Source of the DNA: Anaerolineaceae bacterium
Lineage (GTDB): Bacteria; Chloroflexota; Anaerolineae; Anaerolineales; Anaerolineaceae
Assembly (NCBI GenBank): GCA_030620065.1
Contig: JAUXFJ010000107.1
Span: forward strand, 1 to 6,010
DNA length: 6,010 nt
Direction of reading: 5' to 3'
The notes beneath the pieces were generated by a model, which was given only the letters and a program-made list of their open reading frames with translations, was not told the DNA's origin and did no database searches. Position numbers and translations under genes: made by a program. Positions 1-6,010 of this stretch are shown here, piece by piece (the first letter of the stretch is position 1; each line of letters starts with the position of its first letter).

Positions 1-697
1 AGCAACGCTTTCTTTTAATTATTTTATACTTCGAAATCACAAAAAACTCTTCAGAGATTTCCCATAATTGGTTCCCAGATAATTTTACAGAAATATATTG
101 GCTATGATTACCGAGAATAGGGAAAATATAGTTAAACCAAGTCTCAGTGAATTCTCGAGGCTCCTCATAACCACTATCAATTCTTAAAAAATTAGGAAAT
201 CTATCTGGATTATGGTCCTGAATTAATACCATAAAAAACTTAGACATACCTGGGGAAACAGAGTGTAAATATATGGAATGGTCAGTATTAAGAAAGTTCG
301 GATTGCTCTCGACCATAAATTCAAAATAGCCATGATTACTAAGAGACTTTTTAACATCAAAAATACATGACAACCTAATTTGAGGTGTAGCGGGAGGTAT
401 AAATGGTAATCTACTTGGAATTGAAGAAGATTCATCTGTAACAATTTTATCCAAGGCTAAGGCTATTTGGCCAACTAGTATTTTATTATTCCAAGACACC
501 TTTTGCATATAATTCCGTATAACCATTGTCAGAACCCAAATAATGATAAATAACACAACTACCAACAAGTACTTCGAAAAGCTTAATTTTAAAAAGTTAG
601 GCAGGTCCAAGAAATTCGGAAGTATATCAAAAATGATATTTGTAATTAACCCTAAAACGAAAAATAAGATTATCTCGGGCCAATATTGCTTTTTCAT
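1..697 (-). CDS. Hypothetical two-helix membrane protein, AT-rich, C-terminus cut off by window edge
   Basis: An open frame with no stop runs from an ATG at 697-695 down to the left edge, giving 232 visible codons (MKKQYWPEIILFFVLGLITN...). The start is supported by a Shine-Dalgarno AGGAG five bases upstream. Two hydrophobic segments are visible, at about residues 5-26 and 43-60. Lysines at 2-3 and Arg61 flanking them suggest a hairpin with both ends in the cytoplasm. The remaining ~170 visible residues are soluble-looking, with a Pro-rich stretch near residues 93-105 (SRLPFIPPATP) and many aromatics and Asn. I do not recognise any domain, so no function is assigned. GC is about 32%, well below the neighbouring genes, which hints at recent acquisition. 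It lies downstream of the kinase gene on the same strand but beyond a hairpin terminator, so it is probably transcribed separately. The reading frame is quite secure; the role is unknown. Confidence 0.8.
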   Translation of the reverse strand, partial: MKKQYWPEIILFFVLGLITNIIFDILPNFLDLPNFLKLSFSKYLLVVVLFIIIWVLTMVIRNYMQKVSWNNKILVGQIALALDKIVTDESSSIPSRLPFIPPATPQIRLSCIFDVKKSLSNHGYFEFMVESNPNFLNTDHSIYLHSVSPGMSKFFMVLIQDHNPDRFPNFLRIDSGYEEPREFTETWFNYIFPILGNHSQYISVKLSGNQLWEISEEFFVISKYKIIKRKRC

Positions 698-702
698 CTT
701 AT

Positions 703-707
703 CTCCT
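703..707 (-). promoter_or_regulatory. Shine-Dalgarno of the two-helix membrane protein
   Basis: Read on the minus strand the sequence is CCGAGGAGATAAG followed by ATG. The AGGAG core lies five bases before the start at 697, which fixes the start of the left-edge gene and argues that the long open frame is real. Confidence 0.75.
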
Positions 708-830
708 CGGCGATCATACTTTATTGAAGAACATATGAATAGCTTAGTAGTCTCCAGAGAGACTGGAATGCTTTGTGCAAGTCTTGGGCACTCGCTAGGG
801 GCGGTCCTGCAGGAAGCGGATAATAAAATG

Positions 831-860
831 AGTAGGGGCGACCGGCTGGTCGCCCCTACT
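831..860 (-). terminator. Perfect 13-bp hairpin, likely terminator of the kinase gene
   Basis: The arms 831-843 and 848-860 are exact reverse complements (AGTAGGGGCGACC / GGTCGCCCCTACT) around a 4-nt loop at 844-847. The hairpin starts 8 nt past the kinase stop codon (TAG, 871-869). On the minus strand it is followed by CATTTTATTAT, a moderately U-rich run, so intrinsic termination of the kinase transcript is plausible. The core GTAGGGGCG palindrome also looks like a dispersed repeat seen in intergenic regions of many environmental bacteria (from memory, not checked), so this may be a mobile repeat serving as a terminator. Confidence 0.7.
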
Positions 861-868
861 GCTATTTA

Positions 869-2209
869 CTAATACTCATAAATTCCTCCACCGATGAACT
901 CGCGGATGACCGAGTTTTCAGGTACGATTGAATCGTCAGGTACTGCTTCGAGAGACTGCATCAAAGTGTAGACCCGATTGGCTCGTTCATAGGCATCCTC
1001 GCGCAGGGTGTCGCCGGCATATTCTTTCGTCCAGCGTGCAAACTCGTCGAACAATTTGGCTTTATACATGGGCAGTTCATAGGGCATGCCGCTGTTGACG
1101 ATGTAATCGGTGGTATTCATATAGGGGATGATATTACGCAGTTCGCTGGCTCGCACATAGTGCCAGTGTAGCAGCGTTTTGGTGGGGTCGTAAGCACGGT
1201 GTGCGGCGTCGCGCAGCATGCGGCGGATAAGACGGATATCGGTCCAGCGGACGTAATGACCGTCGTTATCTTTCAATTGCAGCAGCGGCTCGATGTAGAG
1301 CTTGAACTTCATCGATTGAGGGATATCAATGGTCATATCCGGGAAAAGCCCATGCAAACTGTCAATGAGGATGACCTCGTTGGGAGCCAATTTCATGGGT
1401 GTCTTATTGTTATGGCGGTGGCCAGTTTTAAAGTCATAGAAGGGGGTTAGCACTTCTTCACCAGCAAACAACCGGCTGAGCTGTTCATTGATCAATTTGA
1501 GGTCCAGAGCTTGGGGAGTCTCAAAGTCGTAATCACCGAATTCATCTTTGGGGTGCATTTCGAGGTCAAAGAAGTAATTGTCAACATTGAGGGTGACGAG
1601 CTTCAAGCCTTCCCTCGCCAGGAATTCACCCAGTTTGATGGTTGTTGTAGTTTTACCGGACGATGAGGGACCGGCGATGAATACCATACGTACCTCGTCT
1701 CTGCGTTCAAGCACAAGCGAGGCGGCATTTTCAACGTCTTCATGGTAAGCTGCTTCAGCGGCGGTGACGATCTGGGGGAGCTTACCGCTGCGGATGTGTT
1801 CGTTCAGATTCTTAACAGTATGCACCTCATGTTCAACGGACCAGTCGAGCACGTGCCATAATTTTGACCAAGGGATATTAACGGAAGGAAGGGTTTCGCT
1901 GTAAGCGCGTTTTTCACGTTGGTGAATGCGCTCGTTGCGATAAAGGATGTATGCCTTGGCGACCTTGGCATGACCGTTTTCGATGAGCACTTTTTCGACG
2001 GTGTCTTGAATTTGCTCAATATTGGGAATCTGTCCTTTGGGGGTATTGGCTTCGAGCAGATCAACTACCTTGCCTGAAAGCTCCTGAGCAGTTTGCTTAT
2101 CCCGCCCACCGACAGCAACAGCTGCGCGGTAGATGGCATTGGTGATTCGGTCAGGGGTGAAGGGGACCACAGCGCCATTGCGTTTCACGACGGATTTGAT
2201 TTTTGTCAT
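869..2209 (-). CDS. ATP-cone / uridine kinase-like (phosphoribulokinase-uridine kinase family) nucleoside kinase
   Basis: The protein is a complete 446-residue cytosolic fusion. Residues about 3-95 form an ATP-cone, the nucleotide-sensing module best known from ribonucleotide reductase and NrdR: VVKRNG at 7-12, PF at 16-17, and the closing AKAYILYRNER at 84-94. Residues about 174-400 form a P-loop kinase of the uridine kinase/phosphoribulokinase family: Walker A GPSSSGKT at 180-187, NVDNYF at 208-213, the substrate-loop-like YDFETPQALD at 227-236, a Walker B-like VILIDSLHG at 279-287, and the family's Arg-rich RLIRRMLRD at 326-334. Expected chemistry is NTP-dependent phosphorylation of uridine/cytidine or a similar substrate; the exact substrate cannot be read from the sequence. 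Start 2209 has an AGAGG Shine-Dalgarno seven bases upstream, and the ATP-cone begins at once, so no shorter start fits. It is divergent from the phosphodiesterase operon and ends at a hairpin. The family call is firm; nucleoside specificity is inferred. Confidence 0.93.
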   Translation of the reverse strand: MTKIKSVVKRNGAVVPFTPDRITNAIYRAAVAVGGRDKQTAQELSGKVVDLLEANTPKGQIPNIEQIQDTVEKVLIENGHAKVAKAYILYRNERIHQREKRAYSETLPSVNIPWSKLWHVLDWSVEHEVHTVKNLNEHIRSGKLPQIVTAAEAAYHEDVENAASLVLERRDEVRMVFIAGPSSSGKTTTTIKLGEFLAREGLKLVTLNVDNYFFDLEMHPKDEFGDYDFETPQALDLKLINEQLSRLFAGEEVLTPFYDFKTGHRHNNKTPMKLAPNEVILIDSLHGLFPDMTIDIPQSMKFKLYIEPLLQLKDNDGHYVRWTDIRLIRRMLRDAAHRAYDPTKTLLHWHYVRASELRNIIPYMNTTDYIVNSGMPYELPMYKAKLFDEFARWTKEYAGDTLREDAYERANRVYTLMQSLEAVPDDSIVPENSVIREFIGGGIYEY

Positions 2210-2216
2210 TACAGGA

Positions 2217-2221
2217 CCTCT
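2217..2221 (-). promoter_or_regulatory. Shine-Dalgarno of the kinase gene
   Basis: On the minus strand AGAGG lies seven bases before the ATG at 2209. A second purine-rich match, AAGGAG (2225-2230), lies 15 bases away and is too far to be the main site. Confidence 0.6.
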
Positions 2222-2269
2222 TTTCTCCTTCTGGAAGAGCGCTTGAGAGTATCTTATTCGGGGATATTA

Positions 2270-2275
2270 ATTATA
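2270..2275 (-). promoter_or_regulatory. Candidate -10 box (TATAAT) for the kinase gene
   Basis: The minus strand carries a perfect TATAAT here, preceded by CGGC. It predicts a start near 2263 and a leader of about 54 nt with the Shine-Dalgarno near its end. No good -35 hexamer is found 16-18 bp upstream, so this rests on the -10 match alone in an AT-rich spacer. Confidence 0.4.
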
Positions 2276-2427
2276 GCCGTATTTTGGAAAGGTTAGGCGC
2301 TTTTCAGTCTTTGCAGAGGAAGAGAAAATAAATGAAAGTGTATGAATCTTTAATAGCTTAGATTTAAAGAGAAACAATAATGTCTTAGGCAGCAGAAAAA
2401 ATCGGATTAGCGATAAATTCTTCCCCA

Positions 2428-2436
2428 TGCTATAAT
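2428..2436 (+). promoter_or_regulatory. Extended -10 promoter (TGC TATAAT) of the phosphodiesterase operon
   Basis: A consensus TATAAT at 2431-2436 is preceded directly by TGC, the extended -10 arrangement that can make up for a poor -35. The best upstream hexamer is TTAGCG at 2407-2412 with an 18-bp spacer, which is weak. Transcription would start about seven bases after the box, at 2443-2444, which is the first base of the ATG or one base before it. That predicts a leaderless mRNA. Confidence 0.6.
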
Positions 2437-2443
2437 ACACGGC

Positions 2444-3199
2444 ATGATGGAAAAACAAAACTTAACTATGCCCCTGATCATTGCACATCGCGGCGCAAGC
2501 GTCAAAGCGCCGGAAAACACGCTTGCGGCTTTCGAGCTGGCTTTTGAGATGGGAGCGGATGGTGTTGAGCTGGATGTCATGCTCAGCAAGGATGAACAAC
2601 TGGTCGTCATTCATGATGATACAGTAGACCGCACAACTAACGGCAGCGGCAGAGTAAGCGATTTCCCGCTCAACATACTCCAGGGACTGGATGCGGGGAG
2701 TGTTTTCTCGACAGCTTTCTGTGGAGAACAACTGCCTTCTTTGGCGGAGGTCTTTGAGCGCTTTGGCGGCAAGATGCTCATCAATGTAGAATTGAAGAAT
2801 TATGCCACGCCATTTGATGGGCTGACTGACAAAGTGGTTAACTTGATCCAGAAATACAAATTACTTAATTCGGTACTGCTCTCATCATTCAATCCTTTAA
2901 ACTTGCGACGCGCCAAGCGCAGGCTGCCCGAGGTACGTTTGGGATTGCTGGCATTGAGCGGAAAAGCGGGCGTCTTGTCGAGAGGGACTTTTGGACGCAT
3001 ATTTCCTTATGATGCGCTGCATCCTTACTACTCAGATGTGAATGAAACACTTGTGAATAAGATTCACTCCCTAGGTCGACAAGTGAATGTCTGGACAGTT
3101 GATGAGCCAGAGGAACTACTACGCCTTTATCAGTTAGGCGTGGACGGCATTATTACCAATGATCCTCAAGCTGCGCGTAAGGTCATTGAGGGTGCATAA
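2444..3199 (+). CDS. Glycerophosphodiester phosphodiesterase (GDPD family, UgpQ-like)
   Basis: The enzyme hydrolyses glycerophosphodiesters, the deacylation products of phospholipids, to glycerol-3-phosphate and an alcohol. The 251 residues are close to the length of cytosolic UgpQ-type enzymes, and there is no signal peptide. Family signatures are in order: IIAHRGAS (12-19) with catalytic His15 and Arg16, PENT (23-26), the metal-ligand pair Glu42/Asp44 in GVELDV, VVIHDDTVDRTTNG (54-67) with second catalytic His57, INVELK (113-118) with Glu116 and Lys118, SSFNP (147-151), VNVWTVD (214-220), and the closing DGIITNDP (234-241). All expected catalytic residues are present. ATGs at 2444 and 2447 have no Shine-Dalgarno but lie at the predicted transcription start; ATG 2468 would still keep the first motif but also lacks a ribosome site. 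The next gene starts 1 nt after the stop, so the two form an operon. The physiological substrate is not determined. Confidence 0.95.
   Translation: MMEKQNLTMPLIIAHRGASVKAPENTLAAFELAFEMGADGVELDVMLSKDEQLVVIHDDTVDRTTNGSGRVSDFPLNILQGLDAGSVFSTAFCGEQLPSLAEVFERFGGKMLINVELKNYATPFDGLTDKVVNLIQKYKLLNSVLLSSFNPLNLRRAKRRLPEVRLGLLALSGKAGVLSRGTFGRIFPYDALHPYYSDVNETLVNKIHSLGRQVNVWTVDEPEELLRLYQLGVDGIITNDPQAARKVIEGA
3188..3192 (+). promoter_or_regulatory. Shine-Dalgarno of the GH3-like gene, inside the end of the phosphodiesterase gene
   Basis: GAGGG lies eight bases before the ATG at 3201 and inside the last codons of the upstream gene, whose TAA is at 3197-3199. Ribosomes finishing the first gene pass directly over it, so translational coupling is likely. 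Confidence 0.65.
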
Positions 3200-3200
3200 G

Positions 3201-6010
3201 ATGTTCTTAAGTAAGACCCGCAGCACTTCTATACTGCACTGGTTGATAAATGCTTTGCTGATCGGCATTATTTTGCTGAGCAGTTTGCAGGTGACAGTTG
3301 TGGATGCAAACGCGGGCTTGGATAACTTATCTGTTGAAGCGGTCATTCAGCAAATGACACCTGAAGAAAAGGTGGGACAACTATTTCTGATTACCTTTGA
3401 TGGTATAGACCTTGGCGAAGATTCAAAGATATATGATTTGGTGGTAAATAATCACATTGGCGGCGTGGTTCTGCGGGCTGACCATGATAACTTTGTTGAA
3501 GAGGAGATATTACCTGCAGTTTACCAGCTCACCAGCGGGTTGCAAAACCTTGCGTGGCTGAAAACGCAAGTTGATGAAGCTGCCAGTGTGGGTGCAGAAA
3601 ACGATCCATCTGTCTATGTGCCGCTTTTCATCGGCATATCGCAGGAAGGCAATGGCTATCCATCCGATCAGATACTGGCAGGTCTTACGGCTCTTCCGAG
3701 TGCCTTGGCTTTAGGAGCTACATGGAATCCGACTTTAGCAACACAAAGCGGAGCTGTATTGGGTGAGGAACTTTCGGTGCTTGGGTTCAATCTTTACCTT
3801 GGCCCTTCGCTGGATCTTGTGGATACAAGCAATGTGGATGCTGCCTACTACTTGGGCACACGCTCTTTCGGTGGAGACCCATATTGGGTGGGCGAGATGG
3901 GTAAGGCTTTTATTGAGGGAATACATCAAGGCAGCGAGAATAAGATCGCCGTAATTGCCAAACATTTCCCTGGACAAGGTGGCTCTGACCGCCCACCTGA
4001 AGAAGAAGTCGCCACAGTGCGCAAGTCTTTGGAACAGCTCAAGCTGCTTGAGTTAGCACCTTTCTTTTCTGTAACAGGTAAGGCGACTTCGCCAGATGCA
4101 GTGAGCGATGGATTGATGGTTTCGCACATTCGCTACCAGGGTTTTCAGGGTAATATTCGTGCGACGACAAAACCAGTAAGTTTTGATGCGACAGCCTTGG
4201 CACAATTATTGGCACTGGACTCGTTTAGCACCTGGCGGGCGGATGGCGGATTGATGGTAAGTGATAGCCTTGGCAGCCGAGCGGTACGCCGATTTATTGA
4301 CCCTACTGAGGAGACCTTTGAGGCCTGGCAGGTAGCACGCACAGCATTTTTGGCTGGCAATGATTTGCTTTATTTGAATGATTTCATCGCTAAAGGCAAT
4401 CCTGATGCTTACACTTCGATACTGCATACTTTAGAATTCTTTGCCCAAAAATACAGGGAGGATCCAGCATTTGCGCAAAGAGTGGACACCTCTGTTTTGC
4501 GCATCTTGAGCAGAAAAATTCAACTTTACCAAAATTTCGAGCTTGAAAATGTGCTCACTTCAGAAAGTAATATTGCAACAATTGGAAAATCTGAGCACGT
4601 TTCTTTTGATGTAGCTCAGCAGGCAGTAACGTTGGTCAGCCCAACGGCTATTGAGCTGGATAATTTGCTGCCGAACCCACCAGCTTTGTATGACCAGATC
4701 GTAATCTTCAGCGATGTTCGCAATAGCTATCAGTGCAGCACTTGTTCCGTTCAAAGGCTGCTGTCAAACACCTCGTTTGAGAATGCGCTGCTGAACTTGT
4801 ATGGGCCCCAAGCGGGCAATCAGATCCTGCAAAATCGGCTTTCGTCTTACGGTTTTGGCCAGCTCATTGAATTGCTTGACAATATCAGTGAACCATCTGC
4901 ACCTTATCTAAGTGATAATCTTGCGCGCGCTGATTGGGTTATTTTCAATATTCTTGATCTTGACCCAACTTATCCTGAGTCGGTTGCACTGCGGCGAATC
5001 TTGTCCGAAAGGGAAGACCTTTTACGAGATAAGAATGTGATCATATTTTCCTACGATGCACCATTTTACCTGGATGCGACTGAAATCTCGAAAGTTACAG
5101 CTTATTATGGCTTATTCAGTCGCGTACCTGCGTTTGTGGATGTAGCTGCCAGAGTATTGATGCAGGAATTAACACCCTTGGGCGCATTGCCTGTTTCGGT
5201 CAGCAGCGTAGGTTATGATCTGATCACTGCTACCTCGCCGGACCCAAATCAGATCATACCATTGGAGTTGACGCTTCCGGAGGGCTTAGTTTTTTCAACG
5301 CCAATCGAAGGGGAAGTGGAACTCACACAACTGCCGATGCTCAAGATAGGTGAGACGATAATGCTGCAAGCTGGCGTGATTGTAGACCACAACCAAAATC
5401 CTGTGCCCGATGGTACCGTTGTTCGTTTTACTTTCCTAATATCGGGAGAAAATACTTTCACGCAACAGGTTGAAGCCACCACAGTAGATGGCATAGCTAG
5501 GATCACCTACCGGATCGAGATGGGAGGTGTCCTGGAAGTCACTGTCACCAGTGAACCAGCAGTAATCTCAAACACACTGGTTTTGAATATAGAGAACGGA
5601 AGTGTCGCGGTGATAGCGCCGACTAATACCCCAGAGCCCGGCCCGATACCTACTGAGGAACCGACGGTTGCACTGACCCCCATGTCAACGCCCGGTGACG
5701 GTTCTGGTGATATGCGAGCTGGCTTTCCTAGCCTGTTGGATTGGTTCTTAGCGTTGTTGGTGATTAGCGGGGGATTTGGTTTGGCCTATATGATTGGTTA
5801 TTATTGGTGGGGGTCCGTGCGCTGGGGGCTTCGATCTGGATTTTGCGCAGCGATCGGCGGATTGGTGACGTATATTTATCTAAACCTTGGTGTATCTAGC
5901 ACGATCTATTGGATGAAAAAATCCGGGACGGGCTTTGTCCTGGAAGTGGCATTTGTAGGTATCATTATAGGTTGGATTATTGCGTTAATCTGGTGGATGA
6001 TAAAGGAAGG
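3201..6010 (+). CDS. Secreted, membrane-anchored glycoside hydrolase family 3-like protein, C-terminus beyond window
   Basis: The frame is open from ATG 3201 to the right edge, with 936 codons visible. A signal peptide is visible: hydrophobic core about 11-29, AxA site at 36-38. The GH3 N-domain covers about 43-440: MTPEEKVGQLF (52-62), ALGATWNP (170-177), RSFGGDP (221-227), IAKHFPGQGG (252-261), and the nucleophile region GLMVSDSLGSRA with Asp355. Residues about 475-673 look like a divergent GH3 C-domain (VIIFSYDAPFYL, then GALPVSVSSVGYDL). About 715-790 is a bacterial Ig-like (invasin-type) domain with NPVPDGTVVRF at 733-743. A Thr/Pro linker follows (806-836), then three hydrophobic segments (about 846-868, 881-900, 912-934). 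Family relatives such as NagZ remove beta-N-acetylhexosamine from glycans. Here the NagZ-type DSH acid/base loop is absent and DQEGG reads SQEGNG, so activity may be altered or lost. It is the second gene of the operon with the phosphodiesterase. The family is secure; activity is uncertain. Confidence 0.9.
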   Translation, partial: MFLSKTRSTSILHWLINALLIGIILLSSLQVTVVDANAGLDNLSVEAVIQQMTPEEKVGQLFLITFDGIDLGEDSKIYDLVVNNHIGGVVLRADHDNFVEEEILPAVYQLTSGLQNLAWLKTQVDEAASVGAENDPSVYVPLFIGISQEGNGYPSDQILAGLTALPSALALGATWNPTLATQSGAVLGEELSVLGFNLYLGPSLDLVDTSNVDAAYYLGTRSFGGDPYWVGEMGKAFIEGIHQGSENKIAVIAKHFPGQGGSDRPPEEEVATVRKSLEQLKLLELAPFFSVTGKATSPDAVSDGLMVSHIRYQGFQGNIRATTKPVSFDATALAQLLALDSFSTWRADGGLMVSDSLGSRAVRRFIDPTEETFEAWQVARTAFLAGNDLLYLNDFIAKGNPDAYTSILHTLEFFAQKYREDPAFAQRVDTSVLRILSRKIQLYQNFELENVLTSESNIATIGKSEHVSFDVAQQAVTLVSPTAIELDNLLPNPPALYDQIVIFSDVRNSYQCSTCSVQRLLSNTSFENALLNLYGPQAGNQILQNRLSSYGFGQLIELLDNISEPSAPYLSDNLARADWVIFNILDLDPTYPESVALRRILSEREDLLRDKNVIIFSYDAPFYLDATEISKVTAYYGLFSRVPAFVDVAARVLMQELTPLGALPVSVSSVGYDLITATSPDPNQIIPLELTLPEGLVFSTPIEGEVELTQLPMLKIGETIMLQAGVIVDHNQNPVPDGTVVRFTFLISGENTFTQQVEATTVDGIARITYRIEMGGVLEVTVTSEPAVISNTLVLNIENGSVAVIAPTNTPEPGPIPTEEPTVALTPMSTPGDGSGDMRAGFPSLLDWFLALLVISGGFGLAYMIGYYWWGSVRWGLRSGFCAAIGGLVTYIYLNLGVSSTIYWMKKSGTGFVLEVAFVGIIIGWIIALIWWMIKE

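Noticed and set aside
223..444. Minus-strand open frame of 73 codons
   Set aside because: It lies in another frame inside the longer minus-strand gene that begins at 697, which has the better start signal and stays open to the edge.
713..718. TATGAT on the minus strand as a -10 box for the left-edge gene
   Set aside because: The predicted transcription start would fall within the Shine-Dalgarno at 703-707, removing part of it, and the -35 match is only 3 of 6.
805..814. 10-bp palindrome TCCTGCAGGA as a protein-binding site
   Set aside because: Too short to be meaningful alone, with no partner copy near a promoter.
543..872. Plus-strand open frame of 109 codons across the left intergenic region
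   Set aside because: It overlaps the start of the minus-strand membrane gene, runs through the hairpin at 831-860, has no ribosome site and reads as low-complexity shadow sequence.
2347..2370. AT-rich inverted repeat TCTTTAA / TTAAAGA with a 10-nt loop in the divergent spacer, as an operator
   Set aside because: Seven A/T-rich base pairs in an AT-rich spacer are expected by chance, and no regulator gene is nearby.
4734..4745. CxxC (Cys512, Cys515) in the GH3-like protein as a redox or metal site
   Set aside because: A single CxxC in a predicted extracellular region without further thioredoxin-like or metal-site context; a simple disulfide is equally likely.

Overview
The window probably comes from a bacterium of the Chloroflexota, most likely class Anaerolineae. 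Three things suggest this: an ATP-cone/uridine-kinase-like fusion, a large surface GH3-like protein whose active site reads KHFPGQGG...PPEEEVATV, and a Thr/Pro linker of the PTNTPEP kind. The assignment is from memory of these families, not from a database search. There are no rRNA or tRNA genes, IS elements or CRISPR arrays.

Layout. Two genes lie on the minus strand in the left part. At 1-697 there is an AT-rich (about 32% GC) gene for an unrecognised protein with two N-terminal membrane helices; it starts at 697 behind a strong Shine-Dalgarno and runs off the left edge. At 869-2209 there is a complete 446-aa ATP-cone + P-loop uridine-kinase-like protein. Between them (698-868) a perfect 13-bp inverted repeat at 831-860 looks like the kinase terminator and also resembles a dispersed GTAGGGGCG palindrome. 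An intergenic region of 234 bp (2210-2443) carries divergent TATAAT boxes. On the plus strand follow a cytosolic glycerophosphodiester phosphodiesterase (2444-3199) and, 1 nt later, a large envelope protein (3201 to beyond 6010) with signal peptide, GH3 N-domain, GH3 C-like domain, bacterial Ig-like domain, Thr/Pro linker and three membrane helices.

How the parts work together. The plus-strand pair is almost certainly one transcript, and its promoter sits so close to the first ATG that the mRNA is predicted to be leaderless. One enzyme would cleave glycerophosphodiesters from lipid turnover in the cytoplasm, while the other displays a glycosidase-like module outside the cell; a shared role in envelope turnover is only an inference. 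The minus-strand kinase probably belongs to pyrimidine nucleoside salvage. The most notable points are the edge-truncated AT-rich membrane gene, the degenerate GH3 active site on an unusual membrane-anchored architecture, the ATP-cone/kinase fusion and the leaderless promoter. I see no convincing new multi-gene system here.
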